This document shows positions 51,162 through 58,873 of a DNA stretch of 58,873 bases, piece after piece (positions within the stretch are counted from its first letter, which is position 1; each line of letters begins with the position of its first letter). The position numbers were made by a program, and so were the translations under genes. Location of the stretch: positions 1 through 58,873 of the forward strand of contig CAUADW010000003.1 of assembly GCA_958427895.1 (NCBI GenBank), written 5' to 3'. Origin of the DNA: an uncultured Collinsella sp. (GTDB lineage Bacteria > Actinomycetota > Coriobacteriia > Coriobacteriales > Coriobacteriaceae). The notes under the pieces are model-generated. The model was not told the DNA's origin. It did not search any database and was given only the letters and a program-made list of their open reading frames with translations.

Positions 51162-51198
51162 AACCTACCAAAAAGGGATAGGTTTACTTTGGCAGGTT
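51162..51198 (+). repeat. Family 2 short inverted repeat, copy 3
   Basis: Reads AACCTACCAAAAAGGGATAG then GTTTACTTTGGCAGGTT, followed by the flank TTATTTGGGCAAATGCC. It abuts the aminopeptidase stop codon. Confidence 0.7.
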
Positions 51199-51252
51199 TT
51201 ATTTGGGCAAATGCCGCAATGCCAACAGCTGGACAGAATTGTTATGACACCG

Positions 51253-51413
51253 CAGGTTGAGCAAACGTCAGCGAGCGATGTCCAGAGCGAACAAGTTGGC
51301 ATGAAAAAGGCAAGGCATAGACCTTCTGGTCATGCCTTGCCTTTTGAATGGCAAATTGTCGCTCTGGGCGGCGCGCAGCGTCGACCGGTCCGCCGTTCGT
51401 TGGAACGGCGGAA
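51253..51413 (-). ncRNA. Family 4 three-stem structured element, copy 2
   Basis: P1: CCAGAGCGAACAAGTTGGCA with ATGGCAAATTGTCGCTCTGG. P2: AAAAGGCAAGGCAT(A)GACC TTCT GGTCATGCCTTGCCTTTT (pieces of one hairpin), with a bulge at the same place as in copy 1. P3: GTCCGCCGTTC/GAACGGCGGAAC, entirely different bases from copy 1 but still paired. Conserved unpaired parts: AAACGTCAGCGA and GCAGCGTCGA. On the minus strand it starts about 5 nt after the dehydrogenase stop. Confidence 0.45.
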
Positions 51414-51418
51414 CAAGA

Positions 51419-52354
51419 TTAGTGCTCAATCCAACAGCGCAGGGTTTCGCCGACTTGCAGGTGACGCAGGTTCTCCGCGGCGATGTTGACCACATTGTTG
51501 AGCGTGGCTGCCAGGTGGAACCAACCGGAGACGTGCGGCGTGATGAGCATGTTGGGCGCATCCCACAGGGGGCTTGTATCAGGCAGCGGCTCGGGGTCGG
51601 TGACGTCGACCGCGGCGCCGGCGAGATGTCCCGACTCCAGGGCGGCAACCAAGTCGTCGGCGACCACAAGGTCGCCGCGGCCGCCGTTGGCAAAGAAGGC
51701 GCCCGGTTTCATCGCGGCGAAGAACTCGGCGTTCGCCAGGCCGCGGGTCTCGGGTGTGCTGGGCATAAAGGATGCGACGATGTCAGCCTCGGCCAGGCGC
51801 TCGGGCAGGGCGTCCATGCCGTCCATGTCCTCAAACACAATGGGGTAGACGAGCGGATGGCGCTTGATGCCGCGGACGTGCGCGCCCATGCTGCGGCATA
51901 GCGTGGCAAAGTGGCCACCAATGTCGCCCGCGCCCAGCACCAGCACATTGGCATTTTTGAGCGAGGTGACCGGCCCCAAATCCTCCCAGCGATGCTCGCG
52001 CTGCAAGTCGTGATAGCCGGGCAGACGCTTCATCATGGAAAGGACCATGGCAAACATGTGCTCGCTCACGGCCTGGCCGTAGGCGCCCACCGAGCAAGAC
52101 AGTTTGGCGTCGGCCGGCACGGTGCCGGCGGCAAGGTAGTCGTCATAGCCGGCGGTTTGCAATTGCAACAGCTGGAGATGCTCACATGCCGTGAGCATGT
52201 CAGGGTCGATGTTGCCCAAGATCACGTCGGCATCGGCGACCTGTTCACGTGTGGCGGCGTCGGCGCTCGTGTAGATAAAGTCCTCGCCCGGAGCGCTCGA
52301 CTCAAGAATTGCGCGATGGCGGTCGTTGACGGGCAGCAAAACCAGGATGTTCAC
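51419..52354 (-). CDS. D-isomer-specific 2-hydroxyacid dehydrogenase
   Basis: 311 residues from a GTG at 52354, with AAAGGA upstream; the longer frame upstream is only a repeat. The Rossmann motif is VLGAGDIGGHFATLCRSMGA. Catalytic residues: Arg in ANGGRGDLVV, Glu in VDVTDPEPLP, His in ITPHVSGWFH. Compared with PGDH or lactate dehydrogenase it is short and lacks a regulatory domain, like the GhrA-type and uncharacterised NAD(P) 2-hydroxyacid reductases. The substrate is unknown. A structured element follows the stop. Confidence 0.85.
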   Translation of the reverse strand: MNILVLLPVNDRHRAILESSAPGEDFIYTSADAATREQVADADVILGNIDPDMLTACEHLQLLQLQTAGYDDYLAAGTVPADAKLSCSVGAYGQAVSEHMFAMVLSMMKRLPGYHDLQREHRWEDLGPVTSLKNANVLVLGAGDIGGHFATLCRSMGAHVRGIKRHPLVYPIVFEDMDGMDALPERLAEADIVASFMPSTPETRGLANAEFFAAMKPGAFFANGGRGDLVVADDLVAALESGHLAGAAVDVTDPEPLPDTSPLWDAPNMLITPHVSGWFHLAATLNNVVNIAAENLRHLQVGETLRCWIEH

Positions 52355-52373
52355 AAGCAGTCCTTTCCGCTCG

Positions 52374-52408
52374 ACCTGCCAAAAAGGGACAGGTTTATTT
52401 TGGCAGGT
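52374..52408 (+). repeat. Family 2 short inverted repeat, copy 4
   Basis: ACCTGCCAAAAAGGGACAGG then TTTATTTTGGCAGGT, followed by TGTATCAGGCAAAACGTTC. It lies 20 nt upstream of the dehydrogenase start, opposite in strand. Confidence 0.7.
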
Positions 52409-52427
52409 TGTATCAGGCAAAACGTTC

Positions 52428-52479
52428 AAATAAAACGCCGGGCTACGCGATGGTTAACATATCCATCGCGTAGCCCGGC
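52428..52479 (-). terminator. Intrinsic terminator of map
   Basis: GCCGGGCTACGCGATGG (52437-52453) and CCATCGCGTAGCCCGGC (52463-52479) pair perfectly over 17 bp. On the minus strand GTTTTATTT follows, 11 nt after the map stop. Confidence 0.85.
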
Positions 52480-52489
52480 GCATCCACGG

Positions 52490-53377
52490 CTACCAGCTGA
52501 GCAGCTCGTAGCCGTCCTCGGTCACCACGAGCTGTACCTCGCACTGGGCCGAATCGCTGCCGTCCTTGGTGCGCACGCACCAGCCGTCGCCCTTGCTAAT
52601 CGTGATGTCGGGCGCTCCGGCATTGACCATGGGCTCGATGGTAAAGACCATGCCCGGAGCCATAATGGTGTCCACATCGGGCGCCTCGGTGGTAAAGCCC
52701 ACAAACGGGTCCTCGTGGAACTCCTTACCGATGCCGTGTCCGCCGTACTCGCGCACCACGCTAAAACCGGCGTCCTCGACCGTCTTTTGCACGGCCTCGG
52801 CCATCACGGACAGCGGTAGCCACGGCTTGACGGCGGCCAGACCCGCCTCCACGCTGGCGCGAGTGACGTCGACCAGGCGCTGACGCTCGGCCGAGACCTC
52901 GCCGATGCAGAACATGCGGCTCGAGTCGCTAAAGTAGCCGTCCAGGATCGTGGAGCAATCGACGTTGATGATGTCGCCCTCGTGCAGCACGTCCGTATCA
53001 CAGGGGATACCGTGGCAGACCACATCATTGATCGAGGTGCACACGCTTTTGGGGTAGCCCTCGTAGTTGAGATCGGCCGGCGTGCCACCGTGTTCGACGG
53101 TGTAGTCGTAGATCATCTGGTCAATCTGGTTGGTGGTCATGCCCGCGGCGATGTGCTCGCCCACATAATCGAGCACGCCCACGTTGATGGCGGCCGAGCG
53201 TTTGATGCCCTCGATATCGGCGGGCGTCTTGTAGAGCGTGCGGGGCAGGACCTCCCAGCCCTCTTCCCACAAGCGCTCGAGGCGCTCATCAAAGGCGCTA
53301 TGGCATTTCTTGTATTTCTTGCCGCTGCCACACCAGCAAGCGGCGTTGCGGCCAGGCACGGGTCCTTTGTCATACAT
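52490..53377 (-). CDS. map: Type I methionine aminopeptidase with SEC-C zinc motif
   Basis: 295 residues. The N-terminus has a SEC-C zinc motif, PGRNAACWCGSGKKYKKCH. The peptidase domain shows the five metal ligands: INVDCS and DGYFSDSSRMF (Asp, Asp), YGGHGIGKEFHEDP (His), IEPMVN (Glu) and QCEVQLVVTEDG (Glu). It removes the N-terminal Met from new proteins at the ribosome exit; the zinc motif probably aids ribosome docking. This longer form is common in Gram-positives as a second or main MetAP. It stands alone here rather than in the ribosomal protein cluster. Confidence 0.94.
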   Translation of the reverse strand: MYDKGPVPGRNAACWCGSGKKYKKCHSAFDERLERLWEEGWEVLPRTLYKTPADIEGIKRSAAINVGVLDYVGEHIAAGMTTNQIDQMIYDYTVEHGGTPADLNYEGYPKSVCTSINDVVCHGIPCDTDVLHEGDIINVDCSTILDGYFSDSSRMFCIGEVSAERQRLVDVTRASVEAGLAAVKPWLPLSVMAEAVQKTVEDAGFSVVREYGGHGIGKEFHEDPFVGFTTEAPDVDTIMAPGMVFTIEPMVNAGAPDITISKGDGWCVRTKDGSDSAQCEVQLVVTEDGYELLSW

Positions 53378-53430
53378 GGCTAACTTCCTTTCATCCGCAG
53401 CTAGTATAGCCCACCCACGCGTCCATAAAA

Positions 53431-53495
53431 GTTGCGGTGATATAGTTCCGATTTAAGCGGTTTAACAGCATAAATAGGAACTATATCACCGCAAC
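53431..53495. repeat. Family 3 inverted repeat, copy c
   Basis: 25-bp arms with one mismatch: GTTGCGGTGATATAGTTCCG (53431) and the arm ending CTATATCACCGCAAC (53495). It lies 43 nt after the radical SAM gene's stop and before map. Confidence 0.75.
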
Positions 53496-53537
53496 TAATG
53501 GAGTGGGACGGCGGACACGAGCTGCTGCGTGGTTTTG

Positions 53538-54314
53538 CTAGTAGCTCACCTGGCAGGGAATACCGAGGGCGCGCACGCGCGCGGCAATGGCGTCGAGCAC
53601 CTCGGGCGCTGCTTTGGCAAGGCCGGCGACCGGTGTCTCGCGCGCCACCGTGTAGATGGTCGCTTCTTGTGGGCGAATGCGCTCAAGCGCCGCGAGCCAG
53701 GGGGCAACGTACTCCTCGCCGGTGTTGTCGATGAGCTTGCCCTGATACTCGCCGGTCAAAAAGATCGTCTGGATAATAACGTGACCGTCAAAGCTTGCGA
53801 ACGTCTCGATCTGGTGCTCGACGTCGTAGAGGCCAACGGGCTGGTCGAGCAGCTGGATAAACGCCGGGTCGACGGTATCGAGCTTAAGAATGTTGTCGTC
53901 GACCATTATGAGCGCGTCGTGCACCTCGGGGCGGTCGGCGCGTGTGCCGTTGGAGAGCACGGCGATCTTGGTGTTTGGGGCAAGCTCGTCGCGCAGCACG
54001 ACGGCGCCGGCAATGGCCTGGGGAAACTCCGGTGCGGCGGTGGGCTCGCCGTTGCCTGCGAAGGTGATCACATCGGGGAGCTCGCCCTCGGCTGCCATCT
54101 CGCGCAGCTTTGCCTCGAGCGCGTCGAGCACCACGGCAGCTGTGTTGTGCGGCTCATGGCAGGGGCGCTCGGCGTTGAGGCCGTTTTCGCAGTAAATGCA
54201 GTCGAACGTGCAGATTTTGCCGCTGGCCGGCATCATGTTGACGCCGAGCGAGAGACCAAGGCGACGGCTGCGAACGGGCCCAAAGATGGGGCTGGCATTC
54301 AAAAACGTAGACAT
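53538..54314 (-). CDS. Radical SAM protein of unknown substrate
   Basis: 258 residues from the ATG at 54314 (MSTFLNASPIFGPVRSRRLG), with GAGGAG 9 nt upstream. The cluster motif is CTFDCIYCENG, preceded by LGVNMMPASGKI. ITFAGNGEPTAAPEFPQAI matches the SAM-binding GGE-like motif, and LSNGTRADRPEV and MVDDNILKLDTVD follow. It resembles the MoaA-related proteins of about 250-300 residues found in many anaerobes, some of which act as activases or modify tRNA. No substrate protein gene adjoins it. Confidence 0.82.
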   Translation of the reverse strand: MSTFLNASPIFGPVRSRRLGLSLGVNMMPASGKICTFDCIYCENGLNAERPCHEPHNTAAVVLDALEAKLREMAAEGELPDVITFAGNGEPTAAPEFPQAIAGAVVLRDELAPNTKIAVLSNGTRADRPEVHDALIMVDDNILKLDTVDPAFIQLLDQPVGLYDVEHQIETFASFDGHVIIQTIFLTGEYQGKLIDNTGEEYVAPWLAALERIRPQEATIYTVARETPVAGLAKAAPEVLDAIAARVRALGIPCQVSY

Positions 54315-54539
54315 AGGCATATGCTCCTCAAGACAATTGTGCCTAAGCATAGCATCGGCTCCAAAGCAGGGTGCGGGCTCTTGCTTTACAAGTTTCGTTT
54401 TTTCACGTCGCTCATTATGCCGTGTCATGAAAAGCCTCGGGTCGGGTAAAGTTAATCTGTTAACAAGGCGTAAAGCAATGCGGGTCTATCCAGCCGTACT
54501 GACGCGCAACTGGATGGGCGTTGATGATGGGGGCACAAC

Positions 54540-55337
54540 ATGGATTTTACGGTCGAGAATGCGGGCACCACGATTGCCTGTCGCGAATATGCCGGCCCGG
54601 ATGTGTCGCCTGATACTCCTGCCTTGGTGTGCGTGCACGGCGCTTGTGTCGACGGCACATTTTTTGACGGTATCGCTTGTGAGCTCAGTCGCAACTACCG
54701 CGTAATTGCCTACGACCGCCGCGGCTGTGGCGGCAGCAGCGAAGCGGCAGACGGCAGCTATGATCTTGCCGCTCAGGCCGCCGACCTGCAGGCCGTGATC
54801 GAACACGTTGGCGCTCCGACAAATGTGCTTGCGCACAGCGCCGGTACGTTGGTGGCGCTGGAGCTTCTTCGCACCGAACCCCATCTCGTCGCCCGTGCGA
54901 TTCTGCATGAGCCGGCTGTGTCGGCCGAAGGCGTCGGCATGGGCGCAGCTCCGATTTTGCTCGATATGATTGCGGCTGGAAAGGTTTCAAGGGCGCTTCG
55001 GCTTTTCTTGGGAGCTCTCGGCGACTTGGACCCCGAGGCTCCTGGGACGACCGAAGCGGAAGCCAAGCATGCCCTGCGCAATGGTCGTTGCTTTATGGCT
55101 AATGAATACGGAACAAATATGACATATGCTCCCGACTGGGAGCGCGCCCGCGAATCAAAGGCGGTGTCGGCTGTGTTTTTGGGCGAGCTTTCGGTCGGTA
55201 CACCCCGCGAGGCTGGTACGCGAGCGGCTGCCGAATATCTCGATTGCCCCCTTGTGACGATCCCGGGCGCGCATAACGGTTTGCGCGATCGCCCCGTTAC
55301 GGCGGCAAACGCCGTTCGCGATGTCTTGGAGCGTTAG
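54540..55337 (+). CDS. Alpha/beta-fold hydrolase
   Basis: 265 residues. VCVHGACVDGTFFDGIACEL holds the oxyanion-hole HG motif, YDRRGCGGSS follows, NVLAHSAGTLVALEL carries the nucleophile Ser, and IPGAHNGLRDRP has the catalytic His. The cap region (about residues 130-210) is helical. No signal peptide. It may act on an ester or a ring carbonyl, but the sequence does not tell. It stands alone and diverges from the radical SAM gene. Confidence 0.82.
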   Translation: MDFTVENAGTTIACREYAGPDVSPDTPALVCVHGACVDGTFFDGIACELSRNYRVIAYDRRGCGGSSEAADGSYDLAAQAADLQAVIEHVGAPTNVLAHSAGTLVALELLRTEPHLVARAILHEPAVSAEGVGMGAAPILLDMIAAGKVSRALRLFLGALGDLDPEAPGTTEAEAKHALRNGRCFMANEYGTNMTYAPDWERARESKAVSAVFLGELSVGTPREAGTRAAAEYLDCPLVTIPGAHNGLRDRPVTAANAVRDVLER

Positions 55338-55548
55338 CACGCTCGATGACCTGCGGGGAGGGGGACTGTTGGCGTTTCGTCATTGTTAACGAATGCGCCA
55401 ATAACCACGCGCCCGCGGCTCCATTACCACCGTTTGCCAGGTCATAAAAATGTAACAGCATTCACGTGCTTACCTGCATCGGCAAGGTGTTACCCTTGTA
55501 GCATTTGGAACCCACCGCTACCATGCGAAACTATCGAAAGGGCCCCAT

Positions 55549-57429
55549 ATGCGCAAAAATCACGAGGTCAATCTAACCGACGAGGAGGCTGCCGCTGAGG
55601 TCGCCCGCGTCGCGAAGACCTACCCCGTGGTGCGTTTGCTGTCGGCCGATCAGATTAAGAGCGAGCCTAACTGCCTGCTCGCCGGCAATCGGTGCCCTTG
55701 TCTGCGTCAGTCGAGTCTTGAGGCCTTGGCAGATTCCGATGAGGTGTCGGAGCAACTGCTCAACGATGGTGTTGAGTACCGCGCCCGCCTACGCCCTCTG
55801 AAGGTCGAGGGCGAGCCTCACGTCCTGCTGATGGTGCGCCCGATCGATGAGCAAGAGGCTGCAGAAGAGGACCTCGTCTACACCGACGTGCTGACGAGTG
55901 TGCGCAATCGCCGATATTACGAGGAAAAGCTCCGTAGCGCCCGCATGAATGCCGGCGTTGCGGTGATCGACCTTGATGATTTTAGGGTCTTCAACGATAC
56001 GTGTGGCCGTCATGCCGGCGACCTTGCGCTCGGTGCTGTGGCGACGGCCATACGCAGCGGAATTTGTTCGACTGACGAGCTCGTACGCTATGGCTGCGAC
56101 AAGTTTGTGGTCGTCATGCCCAATATTCCCTCCGATGACTTCACCCGTCGCCTGCATCAGGTGTCCGATGCCGTTCATTCCACGATTGTTCCGGGCCATG
56201 AGTACGTGAGCTTGACGGCATGTGTTGGTGGCGTTCGCATTCATGGCGAGACGGTCGATGAGGGCGTTGGCCGCGCTGTCCAGTTATTGAGCCGCGCTAA
56301 GGCAAAAGCCGGTACGGTCGTGACCGATGCCGATTCCATCGAAGCCTTCCAAAGCGAAAAGCCTTTGGTGCTTATTGTCGATGACTCCGAGATGAACCGA
56401 GCCATTCTCAACGAGATGCTCAAGGACGAGTATTGCATCCTCGAGGCCGACAACGGTCGTACGGCGCTCGACATGGTCGACCGCTATGGCGATGAGTTGT
56501 CGCTCGTGCTGCTGGATATTGTCATGCCGGGCATAAGCGGCTTTGAGGTGCTGGCCGATCTGTCGCGCCGATCGGGTATCGACAATCTGCCTTTCATCAT
56601 GATATCGAGCGAAGATTCCGATGATATGGTTCTGCGCGCGTACGAGCTGGGCGCCTCGGACTATATCAACCGCCCGTTTGACTCCCGTGTCGTGCGCCGC
56701 CGTGTAAGCAACACCATCCGCCTATACGCCAAACAGCGCCGCCTGACGAGCCTGCTGTCCCAGCAGTACAACGAGCGCGTCAAGAACAGTCGCATGCTCA
56801 TCGACATCATGGCCGGCGTCATGGAGCTTCGCAATGGTGAGAGCGGCAGGCACGTTACGAATATCGAAAAGCTGACCGAGCTGCTGCTTGACTGTCTGGT
56901 TCAGCGTAGCGACACGATCTCCCTCGACAATGAGGAGCGCTCCACGATTGCCCTGGCTTCGGCGCTGCACGATATTGGCAAGATGTCGATTGACGATGCG
57001 ATCCTCAACAAACCCGGGCGTCTTACGCCCGAGGAGTTCGAGATTATGAAGACGCATACCACGATCGGCGCCGACATGCTGCTCGAGCTGGGCCGCCATC
57101 ACGTCGGCAATGCGCTTGTGGAATATGCGTACCAGATTGCGCGTTGGCATCACGAGCGCTGGGATGGCAAGGGTTATCCCGATGGCCTTAAGGGCAACCA
57201 GATTCCCATCGCCGCACAGGTGGTTTCGGTGGCCGACGTGTACGATGCTCTGACGAGCGTGCGCGTGTACAAGGACGCTATCCCGCACAAGGAGGCTATC
57301 CAGATGATCTTGGACGGTAAGTGCGGTGAGTTTAACCCGCTGTTGCTCGACTGCCTGCTCGAGGTGCAAGACCGTATCGCCGAGACGTTGGCGCGCCCCG
57401 CCGACGTCGTCGCGTTTCCCGCGATTTAG
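55549..57429 (+). CDS. Degenerate GGDEF - receiver - HD-GYP signalling protein
   Basis: 626 residues. An N-terminal sensor-like part (about 1-110) is followed by a GGDEF fold (about 112-260: YTDVLTSVRNRRYYEE, VIDLDDFRVFND) in which the active motif reads RYGCDKF instead of RYGGDEF, so cyclase activity is doubtful. A receiver domain (about 270-390) has VDDSE, the phospho-acceptor Asp in VLLDIVMPG and FIMISS. An HD-GYP domain (about 420-610) has ALHDIGKM (His-Asp) and HHERWDGKGYPDG, probably a cyclic-di-GMP phosphodiesterase. The next gene is an Hpt protein, a likely phosphate donor. Confidence 0.88.
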   Translation: MRKNHEVNLTDEEAAAEVARVAKTYPVVRLLSADQIKSEPNCLLAGNRCPCLRQSSLEALADSDEVSEQLLNDGVEYRARLRPLKVEGEPHVLLMVRPIDEQEAAEEDLVYTDVLTSVRNRRYYEEKLRSARMNAGVAVIDLDDFRVFNDTCGRHAGDLALGAVATAIRSGICSTDELVRYGCDKFVVVMPNIPSDDFTRRLHQVSDAVHSTIVPGHEYVSLTACVGGVRIHGETVDEGVGRAVQLLSRAKAKAGTVVTDADSIEAFQSEKPLVLIVDDSEMNRAILNEMLKDEYCILEADNGRTALDMVDRYGDELSLVLLDIVMPGISGFEVLADLSRRSGIDNLPFIMISSEDSDDMVLRAYELGASDYINRPFDSRVVRRRVSNTIRLYAKQRRLTSLLSQQYNERVKNSRMLIDIMAGVMELRNGESGRHVTNIEKLTELLLDCLVQRSDTISLDNEERSTIALASALHDIGKMSIDDAILNKPGRLTPEEFEIMKTHTTIGADMLLELGRHHVGNALVEYAYQIARWHHERWDGKGYPDGLKGNQIPIAAQVVSVADVYDALTSVRVYKDAIPHKEAIQMILDGKCGEFNPLLLDCLLEVQDRIAETLARPADVVAFPAI

Positions 57430-57452
57430 TTTGACCAAAGGAGTTTTAATCC

Positions 57453-57809
57453 ATGATTTCCATGCGTGAGGCGTATGAGAAGATCGGCGCCAATTATGAT
57501 GACGCATGCGCTCGGCTGATGGGCGAGGAAATGCTTGCCCGCTTTGCCCTCAAGTTTTTGGATGACGAGAGCATGGACAAGCTGGAGGCCGCCATGGCGG
57601 CGGGAGACGCCGAAGGTGCGTTTATGGCAGCGCACACGCTCAAGGGCGTGAGCCAGAACCTGGGATTCGATAATCTGTACGAGCCGGCGGTCGTGGTGAC
57701 CGAGGCGCTGCGCGGCGCCGATACCGTTGACGGCGCTCGCGAGGGAATGCATGCGTTGCAGCAGCAATATGCGGCAACGATGTCGGCTCTGCGCGAGGCG
57801 GCTGAATAA
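57453..57809 (+). CDS. Hpt (histidine phosphotransfer) domain protein
   Basis: 118 residues, 23 nt after the previous gene, with AAAGGAG upstream. The phospho-acceptor His is in AAHTLKGVSQNLGFDNLY, the Hpt signature. A four-helix bundle fills the chain. It should pass phosphate to the receiver domain of the preceding protein, but no hybrid kinase is encoded in the window, so the donor is elsewhere. Confidence 0.9.
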   Translation: MISMREAYEKIGANYDDACARLMGEEMLARFALKFLDDESMDKLEAAMAAGDAEGAFMAAHTLKGVSQNLGFDNLYEPAVVVTEALRGADTVDGAREGMHALQQQYAATMSALREAAE

Positions 57810-57854
57810 GAGCTTGCGAGCCTTGGGCTGCTTGCCGGCCACATATAGGTGAAA

Positions 57855-57891
57855 GGGTGCCCCGCCGGACCATGTGGCCGGCGGGGCACCC
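57855..57891. terminator. Bidirectional terminator between the hpt and C26 genes
   Basis: GGGTGCCCCGCCGG (57855-57868) and CCGGCGGGGCACCC (57878-57891) pair perfectly over 14 bp. T-rich sequence follows on the plus strand (TTATCTGTTTTG) and TTTC on the minus. Confidence 0.75.
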
Positions 57892-57914
57892 TTATCTGTT
57901 TTGTGGTTCGCGTG

Positions 57915-58724
57915 CTAGCGGGCCTGCTTGACCTTGGCTGCCGCCTCGACAAACGACTTCCAGAGGTTAAAGTCGGTTTCGAGCGTCTGCCAGGTGTACT
58001 CGGGATGCCATTGCACGCCCAGGCAGAAGGGTTGGCCTTCGACTTCGATGCACTCGGGCACGCCATCGGTTGCCTTGGCGACCAAGCGCGTGCTTTTACC
58101 CAGACGATCGATGCAGCAGTGGTGTGCGGAGTTGGTCTGGATAAGCCTGTGCCCGCCAAGCGCGCGCTCCAGCAACGAGCCCGGCACGACCTCGACGGGA
58201 TGCACGGGGTCGTTGAGCACGTGGGTATGGCGCCACTGCGTGCGGCCCTCGCGCGCGCCCAGGCTTGGCACGTCCATGCACAGGGTGCCGCCGGTGGCGA
58301 CATTGAGCAACTGCGTGCCGCGGCAGGTGGTAAAGAGCGGCTTTTTGGCGCGGAGCACCTCGCCGACCAGCTTAAACTCAAAGCTATCGCGGATCTCGCA
58401 GCAGAGGGTGGGGTCGTAGGGTCGATCATCGCCCCAACGTTTGGGATTGACATCGGGGCCGCCGGGAATGGCGATGCCGTCGGCGATATCGACGTAATGA
58501 CGGATGACCTCAATGTCCTCGGTGATGGACATCTGCAGCGGCAGGCCGCCGGCGGCAAGGATGGCATCGACAAAGACGCTCGCAATCTCCTCGTTGGGGG
58601 AGAGCGTCTCGCTCAAATAGGGTTTCGCTTCTTCCCAGCGTGGTGCGACCAGGATGAGCGGACGGTCGGCGGGATCGACGTCGACGTGCGGAGTGTAGGA
58701 CGATGAGGTGCGGGTTCCGATCAT
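57915..58724 (-). CDS. Class I glutamine amidotransferase-like peptidase C26 (PuuD-like)
   Basis: 269 residues. RPLILVAPRWEEAKPYLSE at the start, IPGGPDVNPKRWGD, the nucleophile Cys in LFTTCRGTQLLNVATGG, and LGVQWHPEYT with the catalytic His match gamma-glutamyl-gamma-aminobutyrate hydrolase. PuuD-type enzymes act in putrescine breakdown, which is of interest beside agmatine metabolism 50 kb away, but a general gamma-glutamyl hydrolase role is as likely. It precedes a GlnQ-like gene on the same strand. Confidence 0.88.
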   Translation of the reverse strand: MIGTRTSSSYTPHVDVDPADRPLILVAPRWEEAKPYLSETLSPNEEIASVFVDAILAAGGLPLQMSITEDIEVIRHYVDIADGIAIPGGPDVNPKRWGDDRPYDPTLCCEIRDSFEFKLVGEVLRAKKPLFTTCRGTQLLNVATGGTLCMDVPSLGAREGRTQWRHTHVLNDPVHPVEVVPGSLLERALGGHRLIQTNSAHHCCIDRLGKSTRLVAKATDGVPECIEVEGQPFCLGVQWHPEYTWQTLETDFNLWKSFVEAAAKVKQAR

Positions 58725-58811
58725 GGGCGTAGCTTTCGAATCCGGGTGGACATGGCACAGGGGTGGCGCGGAGCAAACGTTACTGATGAATTTGCCCGCG
58801 TGGCAATTGGG

Positions 58812-58873
58812 TTAGTGACCCTTGATGGAGTTGAGGAAGTCCTGGGCGCGCTTGGTCTGGGGGTGGTCGAAGA
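58812..58873 (-). CDS. Amino-acid ABC transporter ATP-binding protein, C-terminal end (partial)
   Basis: Only the last 20 codons are in the window; on the minus strand they read FDHPQTKRAQDFLNSIKGH then TAA. This is the usual tail of GlnQ/HisP-type ATPases (FxNPQxxRTxxFL). The remainder lies beyond the right edge. Confidence 0.7.
   Translation of the reverse strand, partial: FDHPQTKRAQDFLNSIKGH

Overview
The window looks like the chromosome of a high-GC, anaerobic, fermentative Gram-positive gut actinobacterium, most likely Coriobacteriia and probably Collinsella. I infer this from gene content (pyruvate formate-lyase, agmatine deiminase, PTS sugar uptake, membrane LuxR-type regulator, mixed-type phosphofructokinase), high GC with GC-rich third positions, frequent GTG/TTG starts, and a perfect Gram-positive/actinobacterial LexA box. 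No database search was possible. I recognised no rRNA, tRNA, CRISPR array or complete insertion sequence.

Layout. 1-5.1 kb: end of a class II aldolase gene, a Nudix-Vsr fusion repair protein, and a BceAB-type ABC exporter. 5.3-9.4 kb: agmatine module with a membrane LuxR (AguR-like) regulator, an APC antiporter and agmatine deiminase. 9.7-16 kb: DAHP synthase, a MITE-like element, and a MarR-controlled heterodimeric ABC exporter. 16.2-18.1 kb: short-chain dehydrogenase and KdgT-like permease. 18.5-21 kb: pyruvate formate-lyase split into two genes, a catalytic core and an 83-residue glycyl-radical domain; its activase lies 7 kb downstream. 21.2-26.9 kb: LacI-controlled sucrose/fructan operon with five similar operators. 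27-30.5 kb: DegV, PflA, MTA/SAH nucleosidase and the GTPase YsxC. 30.5-31.9 kb: a low-GC island with a DUF3990-like protein and an XRE protein (probable toxin-antitoxin). 32.2-37.5 kb: aspartate-family pathway (thrB, thrC, lysC, asd). 37.9-44.5 kb: Ogt, a ClC protein, an SOS-boxed GyrI-like protein and a large FtsX-type ABC exporter. 44.5-47.3 kb: a cassette bounded by two 305-bp repeats, holding an XRE-membrane gene broken by an amber codon and a small conserved protein. 47.3-58.9 kb: phosphofructokinase, an Ntn hydrolase, an M18 aminopeptidase, a 2-hydroxyacid dehydrogenase, methionine aminopeptidase, a radical SAM protein, an alpha/beta hydrolase, a degenerate GGDEF-REC-HD-GYP protein with an Hpt partner, a class I amidotransferase-type peptidase, and the end of a GlnQ-like gene.

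The most unusual feature is the density of structured intergenic repeats. Five copies of a nested inverted repeat with a conserved core (AAWCGTCCTCGGRCATG ... TCCTGCGGAAAGAT) each lie 14-34 nt after the stop codon of a metabolic gene (fba, the PFL radical domain, thrB, asd, pfkA), always in that gene's orientation, with stems that differ in sequence yet still pair. Two copies of a three-stem element with strong covariation sit directly after aroF and after a dehydrogenase gene. Further families are a 37-60 bp repeat (5 copies), a GTTGCGGTG inverted repeat (3 copies), a 305-bp repeat (2 copies), a 62-bp tandem repeat and a 239-bp MITE-like element. Together they suggest a lineage-specific set of structured 3'-end or RNA elements.
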